Below, piece by piece: positions 1 to 11,102 of a stretch of 64,000 nt of DNA. Origin of the DNA: Euphorbia lathyris (taxonomy: Eukaryota > Streptophyta > Magnoliopsida > Malpighiales > Euphorbiaceae). Position 1 is the stretch's first letter, and each line of letters starts with the position of its first letter. The notes under the pieces were generated by a model. That model had not been told where the DNA came from. It saw nothing but the letters and a program-made list of their open reading frames with translations, and did no database searches. The stretch spans positions 61,335,001-61,399,000 of the forward strand of contig NC_088918.1 of NCBI RefSeq assembly GCF_963576675.1, written 5' to 3'. Position numbers and translations under genes: made by a program.

Positions 1-275
1 TCCTTGAGAACAATGGCGGGTCTCCATTACTCGCTCTCATCGGGCGTATCTTGTTATGGCGTGTCTCGTCATGGTCCACGTGGCGTGGCCTAATGCTAGA
101 GACTCCTTCATTTTCCTCTTTATTTGCATATTCACTCTGCATTAATCTTGCATTAATTATCATTAATTCCACATTAATCATGCATACATATCTCTTTTAG
201 AAGGAATAATTGTTTGTCATTATTTCTATTAATTTTCTCTTATTCCTTATTCAAGAATAATTTGGGTTGTTATCA
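1..275 (-). mobile_element. Tat-type gypsy LTR fragment, inverted
   Basis: Read on the minus strand, this segment matches the first part of the LTRs at 3378-4160 and 9216-9998. It starts with the same TGATAAC terminus (complement at 269-275) and shares the CACGTGGACCATG block. The window edge cuts the rest, so I cannot tell a solo LTR from a full element. It is visibly more diverged than the two LTRs of the complete element are from each other. Confidence 0.85.
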
Positions 276-1783
276 CACTTAAATTATTCAATTAAGTTAA
301 ACATCATTTTTTTAAGAGAAAAATCACTTATTTTGATAGGTTAAATTGTTTAACTTAAAATTGTAAGTTTTTTTTATGGTACTTAAAATTTTAAGTTAAA
401 CATTATCCATTAATATTTATATATTCAATACTTATTATTTTTAGTATTGATCAAATAATTACATCATTTAAAAGCACTTATAATATTTAACCCTTAAAAT
501 TTAGTACTTATTTTATTTTTTCAGTTTTATTAATCAATACCTAAATAAGAAGATCTACTAATAAGGAACTCTATTGGTAGTTTTTATAATTGGGAATGAT
601 AATGGTTTCAAACAATCTCACTTTACGTTTGTATCAGATATTAATATGAATTGAATCTTTACTATCAACTTAAACTTTTAGTTCAACTGATTCTATGCCA
701 TGATATCAGAGTCTTTTTTTTTATCAAGGTTCGAATCCTGATAACCTCATTTCTTTATTAATTTCTTCAAGTCTAGTTGGTATTTGCGTGCACAGATATG
801 TGAGATATTAATATGAATTGCAATTTTAACTATATTGGAAAAATTTAATAATTTTTTTTTCATAAAAAATCCTCTGAACATTGAAAGAAATAAGTTTAAC
901 TAAATCCTTATATTATTTACAGTTTTATCAAATTAACTGATTTTCAAATTAAAAAATAAACTTCTTTATTTCATGTCCTTTTAAATAATATATTTTGTAA
1001 AAATAAATTAAACATAAATAAATTTCTTTAAACTTTAGCAGCTTACATGAATTCTGTTTCATCAGTAACCATAAGATATAGCCTTATTAGAATATGATGA
1101 AAATTAAATCATCCTAAAATTTAGATTTAACAGCGACTTATCGAATTAATCACGTGCTCTTATCTCAAGCTAACAAGGATGAGCGGAGCAAGAAGGACCT
1201 CCAGATTAGACTATATTGGGTTAAATAAGGACGTGAGGACCAATGAAACACATTCTGAATCATCTTCAGATCCAGGCCCTCATTCACGTCAAGGATTAAG
1301 AAAACACAATTCAAATATATTACTAACTATCTAAACAGCGCTCATCATTTGGGAGTCGACATGTGTCCTCCAAGAAAGTTAAGATGCACACCTGACACCT
1401 ATTTCTGGATTTGCCCATAGCATCCTGTATATATACATCTATTGCAATTAGCATTCAATCGCATAGTGTTCTCATCCTCAGTGATAGATCCAAGATTCAT
1501 TCACATGATATGCTTATTGTGATTTATGAGTGCTAATTGATATTTTTTTTGAGTGTTTTTACATAAAAAAAGTAAAATCTTATACACAGTTTTTTCATAG
1601 ATTTTTTTTATGTTTGCCGGCAATCAGTGGGCATTCAAGAACCCTGCTCATCCTAGACTCTATTAACTTCCGTATTAGAGTGGGTAAATTGCTTCCTCTT
1701 AATTATTATTTTTTAAATCTTACTTGAGTTATAGAAAGATTTACTGTGGTCATCATAGCATTATCATGTGGATTCCATCATAT
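276..1783. other. AT-rich intergenic stretch, no gene seen
   Basis: No open frame with recognisable protein similarity was found. The part around 1180-1500 is less AT-rich and has a TATA-like string at 1428-1436 followed by a transcript-leader-like sequence, which could be an old LTR or promoter remnant. I see no paired copy or target duplication to prove it. Confidence 0.4.
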
Positions 1784-2185
1784 CAGTAGACTGTTCACGG
1801 GTCCAGGTACCCGTCCAGTCCGTCCAATCTTATAACTCAATGGACCGGGTTTAGATAAGAAAATTTGTTTTTAGGCCCAAGCCCGCTAAAACCCGCATGT
1901 ATTTAGAGCAGGCTTGAGATTTATAAGAATAACCGGCCCGCCTATTAATTAATGTTAATTAATAAATTTATATATTTATATTTATTTTTAATTACAAATT
2001 TTATTTTTTATCAGTAAAAATTATACATATATTTAGTTGAGTTTATAGGAACTAGGTTTAGGATTTGATTTTTGAGTCTGAGTCTAGTCCAGTCCGAACC
2101 CGTTTAAATTACTAACGGACTAGATCGAATATTTTTAGATAAAAGTTCGTTGGGTCCAATCCGACCCCATCTATGAACAAGTCTG
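1784..2185. mobile_element. Possible hAT-like non-autonomous element
   Basis: The ends form a short imperfect inverted repeat: CAGTAGACTGTTCA at the left and, on the other strand at the right, CAGACTTGTTCA. Next to both ends are subterminal GGGTCC/CGGGT-type motifs, a pattern typical of plant hAT-derived MITEs. No clear 8-bp target duplication is visible, so the limits are uncertain. Confidence 0.35.
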
Positions 2186-2900
2186 TATATGTTTGGAAGA
2201 AGAAGAAGAAAGGAAAAAAAAAAAAATTACTTGGAAGTGAGGGAAATTGTGGAATTTAGAGGAAAGGGAGACAAGGACAAGGAGTTGTGTGGGTTGACTT
2301 TGAGTGGGCTTAGGTTATTCGGCTGCTGGTTGGTAACAAAAGACAAGGTTTCAAGATCCAACACTACCCAATCCAACCCAAGCTCACAAAAGTCAACCCT
2401 TTATTAGATGGGACCAGGTAGTTTCTAATCTGGTCGACACGTGTGGGCTTCTTTTTGTCTGAATCTCACGTGCTTTGAATGGAGCGGTTAGAACTGTCTT
2501 TTTTTTTTTGTTTTTTTTTTTTTTGTAATTCAACAAATCCACCTTGATAATTCATGCTCCATTACATTTTTAATTAAGCTAACAAATTATATGTGGGATT
2601 CATACTTAATTGTTGATAATTTACAATTTTTTTTATTGTATTAGCAATATAGTAAACATTTTAGACATAAATGATGTTTGAAATTCTGATGTGACAGTTT
2701 AAATAATGAGTTTAACAAAAGTATAAATCAGTAAGTTGAAATTTCTATTAGATGAGAGTAAATTGATCTTACTTGAAAGACGTTATGGATAAAGTTTTAT
2801 TATTCAATACGTTATGGATAAATTTGTACTTTTCTAAAATGTTAGCAAATAAAAATTATTTGATTAAAATAAAAATATTACTAGAATTATTGTTTTTAGA
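2186..2900. other. Intergenic, no gene seen
   Basis: Contains a poly-T/poly-A-rich stretch near 2500-2525 and a basic 72-codon frame at 2189-2407 that looks random (an A-rich tract read as Lys/Arg). Nothing here supports a gene. Confidence 0.4.
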
Positions 2901-3377
2901 TCAAATGTATTAAATCCTTAAAACTGGTTTTACAAAATATGTGGAACTGAGTGTTTGTAAAACTTATGAAACAGATTAAATATGGTTAACTAGATATAAT
3001 AATTTCTCTAACTGATTAAAATGTGAATAATAACAAGCTTGCTTGAATAACAAATAAAGTATAGAAAGAGAAATTGTGACACATAAAAATTTATAGTGGT
3101 TCAGCAAAAACGGGGCCTTACTCTACTCCTTAAGACTGCGTATTGAGATTTGTATTATAATTCTTTAATAAGTACAAATAAAACCCCCCTTAAGCTTATG
3201 AGTACTTAAGAAATTTCTGTTAAGCTTACCGATGCTTAACAAACCTCACAGTGCTTTTTACAAATTCAAGTACTAAACTTATCAAGGCTTTCAGATGCTT
3301 GACAGACCGTTACAATTTTTTTTTTCCGGTAAGAATCAAACTACTAAACACTTTTATAGCTTAGGTGATTAAACTAT
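2900..3377. mobile_element. Old LTR remnant, left part
   Basis: The stretch around 3070-3130, with GTGGTTCAGC and CCTTACTCTACTCC, resembles the GGTTCGGCC...CCTACGTCCAGTCC region of the SIRE-type LTRs later in this window (for example 31070-31100). It is followed by similar short CTTA/TTAAG-rich text. The Tat-type element at 3378 interrupts it, and the continuation resumes after 10003. Confidence 0.4.
3373..3377. repeat. Target site duplication ACTAT, left copy
   Basis: Five bases ACTAT immediately precede the TG of the 5' LTR. The same five bases follow the 3' LTR at 9999-10003. Confidence 0.9.
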
Positions 3378-4160
3378 TGATAACAACCCAAATTATTCTT
3401 GAATAAGGAATAAGGGAAAATTAATAGAAATAATGGCAAACCATTATTCCTTCTAAAAGAGATATTTATACATGATTAATGTGGAATTAATGATAATTAA
3501 TGCAGGGGAGAATATGCAAATAATGAGGAAAAGGAAGGAGTCTCTAGCATTATGCCACGCCACGTGGACCATGGCGAGATACGCCATAACGAGATATGTC
3601 CGAAGAGAGCGAGTAGCGGAGACCCGCCGTAGCTCTCAAGGAGAGCGTACATACGCCTTGACGGATCAAAAAATACGAAAATGGATATTCATTTTACTGA
3701 CAGAATATTATCCCAAGGACCAAAAGGGTTATTCACCTTGAGAACGCCGCAAGAAGAACCGGATGGCAGATCTCCACGGTTCAGCTCAGTGAGATCCGCT
3801 GGCGAACCTATGAGGCGAATCTCCTCTTTCACCTGATTCATCACAGTAACGGCTAACCGCCGACTCGGCCATAAAGACCATTAATGAGCTATCAATTAGC
3901 TAACCGCCAGGTTAAAGGTAACCAGTAACCGCCATTAATGGAGCATTAATGGAGACCTTCTAGTTGCTGAAGGTTACGACTTTCTAGCTATATATAGCCT
4001 ACATCCCTAGGCTATCAAGGTACACTTTTATTTACCCTTTGTCAATTCAGTTTGCTCTCTTGTTCTTCCTTACTGACTTTGGCATCGGAGTGTCCCCGGC
4101 CGATCCCAACGGCGCCTCATAGGGAAGTGCTCCGATCAAGGATTTTTCCCCAAGTTATCA
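3378..4160 (+). repeat. 5' LTR of the Tat-type element
   Basis: Begins TGATAAC and ends GTTATCA, so the termini form a 7-bp inverted repeat. It is the same length as the 3' LTR; by eye I count about 14 substitutions between them. Probable TATA box at 3989-3996 (TATATATA), just upstream of the CCTACATCCC leader. Direct repeats of CATTAATGGAG lie in the U3 part near 3933-3956. Confidence 0.93.
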
Positions 4161-4180
4161 ATTGGTGCGGTGATCGTGGA
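4161..4180 (+). promoter_or_regulatory. Probable primer-binding region
   Basis: Lies immediately after the 5' LTR and begins ATTGGTGCGG. Position and the TGG core fit a tRNA primer-binding site; I did not identify the tRNA. Confidence 0.4.
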
Positions 4181-5980
4181 TCTCTAACAAACAGAAGATC
4201 ACAAAATCTTGATTGTATAGAGTTTCACAAAGAACAAAACAATGGAGTCAACGGAAAAGGAATCACAATCTCAAACTTTGGCTCAATCAGTACAACAAAT
4301 CTATCCAAATATACAGTTCTCCATATATTGGTGGGAAAAAGTTTTCTACATTGAATCTGGAATTTTATGATGAAAAAGATAAGTTTCCTCCCCTTTCTTA
4401 TTCCATTTTTAATTAAAGAAAATTGAGATCCCTCACTCTTATAAAGTGCTATGAATATCATTACATGTTATTATGATAAATCTAATAAACTGTGAAAGAT
4501 GAAGTCATAGACACAAATCTTGCATGCTTACTATGCCCTCATATTTTTATGCATGACAAGTGTAATATGATATTATCATTGAATTAGTACAAACGCATGT
4601 ATAAGACCCGTAATCTTGGGATTTACAAAAAAAAATCATCCATTCAATGTGATTTTGTCATTTGATATTAAAATATCATAAAAGGGCTCACGTAATTACA
4701 AATGATTTAGATCTGGTCGGTCTTTTGGATGAACATGCATATAACTATTAGAAGAAATTACAAAAAAATCATATTTGGTTTTTCCTTGTACAATTCACCA
4801 TCTATATATGGCTTTTCTCCTATATAGTACTTTTAATATCAAAAATTCATATTTTTAAATATTGTTTTGTCAAACAGTTATTTCATTTCCTTTTTTATAA
4901 GGATGCGTCTATTCATATAAAAACTGTTTATTTGACATTGTTAGAATTTCTGTTACCAACACAAGAGACTTAAAAATATTGAGTCTATTTGTAATTATCC
5001 TGTAATTATCCCTAACTATTAAGACCATTATGGGCTGATGAATTACCAAATTGGATAAACAAAACTTTCATGTCCTGAGCTAACTACAAAATAGTGCAAG
5101 TGTCGGTTTCGGATCAGAACATTAATTTATGCAAAATTCTTAGGATATACATGAGAATTCCTTAAAGATTATTTTTCTTCTAAAATTACCCTTTCTCTTC
5201 TATTTTATTCGTACAAATGAAATGATATAAGAGTAATTTTATATATAACTATATTATTAAATCATCACTTACCTTTCTTTAATTACACCTCATTCAAATG
5301 AGGCTTTAATGATCTCTGAATGCCATTAATGTATGGATGCACAATATTAATTGCAAGTAAATAGCAACTATGTAAGATATCTTACCCAATATAGAATGAC
5401 ATAACTTTTATGACGTTTAAAATAAATATGCTATCTTGGATATTAATGCGCATTGAAATACAAAAGGACATTATTCTTAAACCATTCTCATTATGGTTAT
5501 TTATTAAGAATTCATTATGATATTCATGTGCAGTAGCAATCTTTATGGTTATGACCGTTATACGTGATATTATTATTAAAACAAGCACGATTAAAATTCT
5601 ATTATGAATTTGTTTGACATATAATATTTACTCGGTTTTATCCTTTGACTAAGCTCATTCTAGAGTCAGGGACCAACGTGAAGGAATTATTAAGTTGATT
5701 CCAATATGAACTAAAAATTCCATAAAGAGACATTGCATCATACATGATATTTGCCAACAAGGCAAATGCAAACATTCTTTTGCTATGAAGTATGTTCCAT
5801 GGATCAAGCCATTGATCCCCAAGGTAAGTGAATATAGCTTTTATGACTTACCACAATCTTTTAATAATGGACATAGCATGCCCCACTTCTGGAGTTCTTT
5901 CAGTGCTAACCCACAGGTACAAGGGAGTTGCTAATACTACAACCAGTGCAAACACTGATATGAAAAATAAAGCTCAATCC
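4161..5980 (+). other. Untranslated or decayed leader of the Tat-type element
   Basis: AT-rich, with only short frames and no recognisable retroelement domain. The last part (about 5620-5980) is less AT-rich and may hold decayed coding sequence, but I could not assign it. Confidence 0.4.
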
Positions 5981-6009
5981 AAAGAAGTCTATATGCAGAG
6001 TCACTTCAG

Positions 6010-6445
6010 AAAAATTCCTTGACTATGTCATTGGCCAAAAAGGAGTTAGAGCAAATCCAGATAAAATAAAAGCCATGTGAGGAAAAAGGTGAAAAGAGCG
6101 CCTAAATGAAAACCCCACAATGGGTGAGAAAGATCCAGAGGTTGAACGGGCGGATCATCATACTAGAAAGATTGTCAACAAGCATATCAAGGTATAAAAC
6201 AATTCCTAGCAGAACCACCCTTGATGAGCAGACCAATCTGAAGGGGAGACCTGCATTTGTATCAATCTGTCATGGATAAAGATATGTGCACCGTGGTTAT
6301 TTAAGAAGAAGAAGGTCAGCAGTTCTCCATCTATTATGTTAGCAAAATGTTGAAGGATGCGGAGACAAGATATCAGAAGTTAGATAAAATGGCTCCCACG
6401 GTTGTGACAACATCCATCTGTGTTAAACCATATCTCCAAGCATAA
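6010..6445 (+). pseudogene. RT C-terminus and RNase H remnant (gypsy)
   Basis: Conceptual translation across several frames gives gypsy pol pieces: VIGQKGVRANPDKIKAM near 6030-6077 (end of the RT domain), then a broken connection region, then QQFSIYYVSKMLKDAETRYQ near 6318-6378, the typical start of the Ty3-gypsy RNase H domain. Stops and frameshifts interrupt it several times. It precedes the gag-protease remnant, the reverse of the normal pol order. Confidence 0.75.
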
Positions 6446-6689
6446 CCTCAACATGATCGAGATCAAGATCAAGAACCGGCTTCACCATCATGATTCAACA
6501 TTGAACACACGAATGATGAGATTGAAAGGTGAGTGCATGCCGCTCTATATAGACAAGAGAACAATGCAGAAAGGTACGCCATCAAGTTAACATGAAATCG
6601 CCATTCACAGCACGGATCCTGGGGTACGAAGCGGACAGAATGTTTAAAGCTTCCAACTTGCCACAATATAAAAGAAAAGATTCAATATA

Positions 6690-7610
6690 AGCGGGACATT
6701 ACATATCCCGAACCTAAAGGAGGGGAGCATGTAACCGTTGGAAGAAATGCCAAAGCGTACTACAGGTTGGCCACCACATTGGTTGGCCACCACACTGAAG
6801 CTTGCTGGGAGCTGGCAAACTAGATAGCTTTGTCCAGAATAACAAATAACAAGATGACAAGCAGAAGACAGATCCCAAAAATAAATTCAAAAGTGTCATT
6901 AATGTCATAGCAGATGGACCAGTGTATCAGCCACCCGTGGAAAAAGCAAAAATATCCGCTCTGGATAAAACATCCCTCCATTGCTCCTTTTGCAGAAACA
7001 GGTCCGGTAATCTCTCCACATGCAGATGCATTGGTAGTAACAATGGCGATTCAAGGATGGGAGATAAAATAAAGCAAGTAAAGACACGGGCAGTTCTCGC
7101 AATGTCATCACCAAAGGTGCATTCGCCAAACTAAAGGTTGATCCGATCCAAATAGAAACAACCATTGTTGACATCATTGGAGTGACGGGTCACACTATCC
7201 AGACCAAGGGCCAGAGGTTGCAGCCCTAATTTCCATCCGTCGTCTGATAATTTACATTCCCACCAGCAAAGGAGGAGTAATGATTAGCGGGAACCAAAAG
7301 GTGGCTAAAGAGACTTATACTCGGCGTCACTATCAATCCGCCCACAATCCAAAGAGGACGAATGTGAGAAATATTAACTTGTCACTACAGCTTTGGGCGA
7401 CACAGAAACGCTCCTTATTGCTGATGGAAAGCGGGTGCGGATCGCCAAAGGATTAAAACTTGAGATCAAAGAGGATGTTAAAAAAGTTCTCATTGAGTCT
7501 GAAAGCATATTTACATAGGAGAATGAGATCCCCACAGGAGTAAGCCCAGATGTGATTACTCATAAGTTAAACATCATTGAGGATGCGGTTCTAGTTGCTC
7601 GGAAAAGGCG
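6690..7610 (+). pseudogene. gag zinc-knuckle, protease and pre-RT remnant (gypsy)
   Basis: Pieces readable in different frames: HTEACWELAN near 6795 (gag knuckle/linker type), ALVVTMAIQGWEI near 7028 (start of a retroviral-type aspartic protease), DPIQIETTIVDIIGVTGHTI near 7141-7200 (after the protease active site), KGGVMISGNQKVAKETY near 7270, and VSPDVITHKLNI near 7542-7577 (linker before RT). The catalytic DTG box cannot be read. RT should follow but is absent. Confidence 0.75.
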
Positions 7611-7619
7611 GAACCATGG

Positions 7620-8353
7620 GCCTAAAAATCAGTATTTTTACATATTCTTATATGTGAATTAAACTGTTATAGTATCCTACATTTTATAATTTATTCTTTC
7701 TCGCCATACTTCTTATATTCATTTGCCTAGCTTTTAGTGCTGATATACGCCCAATGGCTGGCGAATGAAAAGTTCCACAGGCGGATCAATTACCTCAAAG
7801 ATAGGACAATTGATCCCATCACGGGCGGATCCCCTTTCCATAAAGATAAGAAGCACAGACCCTCAGGAGCTTTCAAATGAGCTCAACTCTCTCCTCAAAG
7901 ACAAGAAAAGGATTGACCACCATCAAAAGCGGGTTAAAATCGTCTCAAACATGAGATCATTACACCCTCAACTTTCTCCTCAAAGATAGGAGAACACTCT
8001 CATGGGCGGATCCATCTTTAGATGATCACCATTCGAGAAAGAGTTAAAACATTCCTTGGACGCAAGGACTTTACACTCTCTCACTCCCTTCCCAAAGAAG
8101 GGTTCATAAGTCCTACGGGCGGATCGCTTCACCTCAAAGATAGGTAGCAAGTTGATCCCCTAGGCAGCTTTACTTCCTCTAGAAGGAATAGAACAGCTTC
8201 TAAACCTTCACAAAGGTTCACACATTGGGGTACGGCTGGCCACCTACCCTAAAACAATCGGAGAAATCCTAAACCAGATTCTAGAAAATTACTTGCTAAA
8301 AGATATAATGCATTAGTAAAAATAGTTCTGGAAAGCAAAGGGTTCATCCAACT
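7620..8353 (+). other. Non-coding 3' region with dispersed GGGCGGATC motifs
   Basis: No ORF with similarity. The motif (G)GGCGGATC and near variants recur here and up to 9140, often close to strings like CTCAAAGATAGG. It appears to be part of the 3' untranslated region of the Tat-type element. Confidence 0.55.
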
Positions 8354-8747
8354 AATGAAGCCTCGTCTTCATCTCCAAGTAATGAAGCCTCGTCTTCATC
8401 TCCAAGTAATGAAGCCTCGTCTTCATCTCCAAACAATGAAGCCTCGTCTTCATCCAATCAATGAAGCCTCGTCTTCATCTCCAAGTAATGAAGCCTCGTC
8501 TTCATCTCCAAATAATGAAGCCTCGTCTTCATCTCCAAATAATGAAGCCTCGTCTTCATCTCCAAATAATGAAGCTTCGTCTTCATCTCCAAATAATGAA
8601 GCCTCGTCTTCATCTCCAAATAATGAAGCCTCGTCTTCATCTCCAAACAATGAAGCCTCGTCTTCATCCAATCAATGAAGCCTCATCTTCATCCAAACAA
8701 TGAAGTCTCGTTTTCATCAAAGTAATGAATCCTCATCTTCATCATAG
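8354..8747. repeat. 27-bp minisatellite, about 15 units
   Basis: Units begin AATGAAGCCTCGTCTTCATC; most are 27 bp and several are 25 bp. Starts are at 8354, 8381, 8408, 8435, 8460, 8487, 8514, 8541, 8568, 8595, 8622, 8649, 8674, 8699 and 8724. The 25-bp units at 8435 and 8649 share the same CCAATC ending, suggesting block duplication. All frames stay open because the unit is a multiple of three, so the frames here are repeat translations. Confidence 0.97.
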
Positions 8748-9203
8748 AAATAACAAAGTCTCGCCTCCACAAAATGCACAAAAGTCCCTAAATGACTGAT
8801 CATTCTTACTGATCCCTAAGGGCGGGTCATTCTCCTCAATATGCAGAACTGAAGAAAATAAGTCCCTAAAGGCGAATCATAATCCTATGGGGTAGGAACA
8901 AATGGTCCCATAAAGGGCAGGTTATTCCTTTCTAAAGGAAATATAACTCTCAAGAAGCCCCTAGAGGCTAACAATGGATACGGTTGGCCACCTATCCACG
9001 AAGAAGCAAAATCCCCTAAAAGCGTATCATATCCATATATGATCCCACATAGGGCGGATCTTGTTCATAAGATCCCGCATAAGGAAGCCCCAAAAGGCGC
9101 ATCATTTCTATATATGATCCCCCATCTAGGGCGGGTCCACTTTCCTCCAAGATAGAAAAATAAAACACCATTTAGACAGCCCTAAAGAGCTTTTTATACA
9201 TTT
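8748..9203 (+). other. Rest of the 3' untranslated region
   Basis: Continues the GGGCGG(A/G)TC-rich text with no coding signal. It leads into a purine run just before the 3' LTR. Confidence 0.5.
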
Positions 9204-9215
9204 AGGGGGGGCTTC
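9204..9215 (+). promoter_or_regulatory. Polypurine tract
   Basis: An A-plus-seven-G run (9204-9211) lies four bases before the TG of the 3' LTR, where the plus-strand primer of an LTR element is expected. Confidence 0.6.
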
Positions 9216-9998
9216 TGATAACAACCCAAATTATTCTTGAATAAGGAATAAGGGAAAATTAATAGAAATAATGGCAAACCATTATTCCTTCTAAAAGAGA
9301 TATTTATACATGATTAATGTGGAATTAATGATAATTAATGCAGGGGAGAATATGCAAATAATGAGGAAAAGGAAGGAGCCTCTAGCATTATGCCACGCCA
9401 CGTGGACCATGGCGAGATACGCCATAACGAGATATGCCCGAAGAGAGCGAGTAGCGGAGACCCGCCATAGCTCTCAAGGAGAGCGTACATACGCCTTGAC
9501 GGATCAAAGAATACGAAAAGGGATATTCATCTTACTGACAGAATATTATCCCAAGGACCAAAAAGGATATTCACCTTGAGAACGCTGCAAGAAGAACCGG
9601 ATGGCAGATCTCCACGGTTCAGCTCAGTGAGATCCGCTGGCGAACCTATGAGGCGAATCTCCTCTTTCACCTGATTCATCACAGTAACGGCTAACCGCTG
9701 ACTCGGCCATAAAGACCATTAATGAGCTATCAATTAGCTAACCGCCAGGTTAAAGGTAACCAGTAACCGCCATTAATGGAGCATTAATGGAGACCTTCTA
9801 GTTGCTGAAGGTTACGACTTCCTAGCTATATATAGCCTACATCCCTAGGCTATCAAGGTACACTTTTACTTACCCTTTGTCAATTCAGTTTGCTCTCTTG
9901 TTCTTCCTTACTGACTTTGGCATCGGAGTGTCCCCAGCCGATCCCAACGGCGCCTCACAGGGAAGTGCTCCGATCAAGGATTTTTCCCCAAGTTATCA
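9216..9998 (+). repeat. 3' LTR of the Tat-type element
   Basis: 783 bp, TGATAAC...GTTATCA, aligning end to end with 3378-4160. It is followed directly by the target duplication ACTAT. Confidence 0.93.
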
Positions 9999-10003
9999 AC
10001 TAT
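9999..10003. repeat. Target site duplication ACTAT, right copy
   Basis: Matches 3373-3377 exactly. Confidence 0.9.
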
Positions 10004-10533
10004 TTTACACACAAACTAATGTGTTTACAATCTTATATTTAAAGATTAAGTAAGAAAGTTTACAAGATGATTAAATATTTGAATTACAAATAAATGAACA
10101 CTTAGTCTTCGATCTTTTGAAGAATGTTGGAAAAGACTGTGGATATCTAATATAGCAATTTTGATGTTAGTCTTCTCGAGTTGTAAATGAAACTTTGATC
10201 TCTTTTTATAGCCGAAGAAAATCTGTCTGTTGTAAAGTGTTTATTATTTTTTTTAGTGAATTGAAGCAATCGTGCTTAATGATTCCAAAACATTATAATG
10301 TTGTAATTGATGAATTTTTTTTTTTTTTCAATTTATATTTGTTGTTTATGAGAATTTCGATTTTCCTCCATTTTGTTTTCAATCTTTTTTTGGGAGCTTT
10401 TTGACTGGAATTTTTTTAAAATTGTTTTGAATTTTTGTATTTGAAATAAATTACTTTGAAGAGTTTAGATAGTTTTCAAATTACATATAAATGTGTTTGT
10501 ATGGAGAGATTGAATTTGATTTTTTTTTCTCTT
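10004..10533. other. Right flank of the Tat insertion, no gene seen
   Basis: Up to about 10200 this probably continues the old LTR remnant interrupted at 3378. The frame at 10195-10404 is a T-rich run of Phe/Leu codons and is not convincing as a gene. Confidence 0.35.
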
Positions 10534-10534
10534 A

Positions 10535-10826
10535 GGCCTCATTTGTTTATCGAAAAATATTTTTCTAATTTTTCGGTGTTTGTTTGTTTAGGAAAATATG
10601 TCAATGGAAAATTTTAGTTTAGTGAAGAGGAAAATTTATGAAGAAAACGAGAAAAATGTTTTACTCTTCCTAAACTGTTGAAACCCTACTATATTCCTTT
10701 TTACCCTTTTAAACATCGTAGTCATCCACTATTTCTTCTCCGTTTTCGGTAAATATCGAAAAATATTTTATTTTTCAACACAAATTTTTTCCTTAACCAA
10801 TATTTTAAGATAAATAAATGGGGTCC
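10535..10826. mobile_element. Possible MITE
   Basis: The ends form an imperfect inverted repeat: GGCCTCATTTGTTTATC at the left and, on the other strand at the right, GGACCCCATTTATTTATC. Inside are mirrored GAAAAATATTTT tracts. The target duplication is unclear, so the superfamily is not assigned. Confidence 0.45.
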
Positions 10827-11102
10827 TAGTTTTTATCTAAAGTTTGTGTATAACTCGAATTATGATATTGAAGGAATTTTCGATTGTTTTGGATAGTAAA
10901 CACTTATAGTTTTTTTTTTTTGTTATTTTAAGTAATGTTAGCAAATGATATTTAGAAATATTTGTTTTTATTTTCTGATATTTTTAAATAATTTGTGTGC
11001 TCATTGTAGAAATAAAAATATTATTTTATATCGTTTAAGTGAATTTAATGGTATATATTATTGTGAAGAAGAAATTACATGTAACATCAGTTATTAACTT
11101 AA
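10827..11102. other. AT-rich, nothing recognised
   Basis: Short intergenic stretch without ORF or repeat signal. Confidence 0.4.

Larger units (their letters stand above)
3378..9998 (+). mobile_element. Tat-lineage Ty3-gypsy retrotransposon, coding-defective
   Basis: Complete 6.6-kb insertion with two 783-bp LTRs and a 5-bp target duplication. The interior holds degenerate gag/protease and RT/RNase H remnants in the wrong order (RT/RNase H at about 6010-6445, before gag-protease at about 6690-7610), then a long non-coding 3' region with a 27-bp minisatellite. Long 3' regions with tandem repeats before the 3' LTR are known in the Tat group. No intact ORF is present, so the copy must have relied on proteins from another element. 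Lineage is inferred from the protein fragments. Confidence 0.9.

Noticed and set aside
2189..2407. Basic 72-codon frame
   Set aside because: Lys/Arg run from an A-rich tract, no similarity; adjacent to a possible MITE end.
8355..8703. Open frames on both strands with NEASSSSPN-like repeats
   Set aside because: Products of a 27-bp tandem repeat whose length keeps every frame open; no start context and no non-repetitive domain.
8354..8747. CRISPR-like regular repeats
   Set aside because: Units are contiguous with no unique spacers, and the DNA is clearly from a plant nucleus.
10195..10404. Hydrophobic 69-codon frame as a membrane peptide
   Set aside because: Phe/Leu content comes from poly-T DNA; there is no supporting context.
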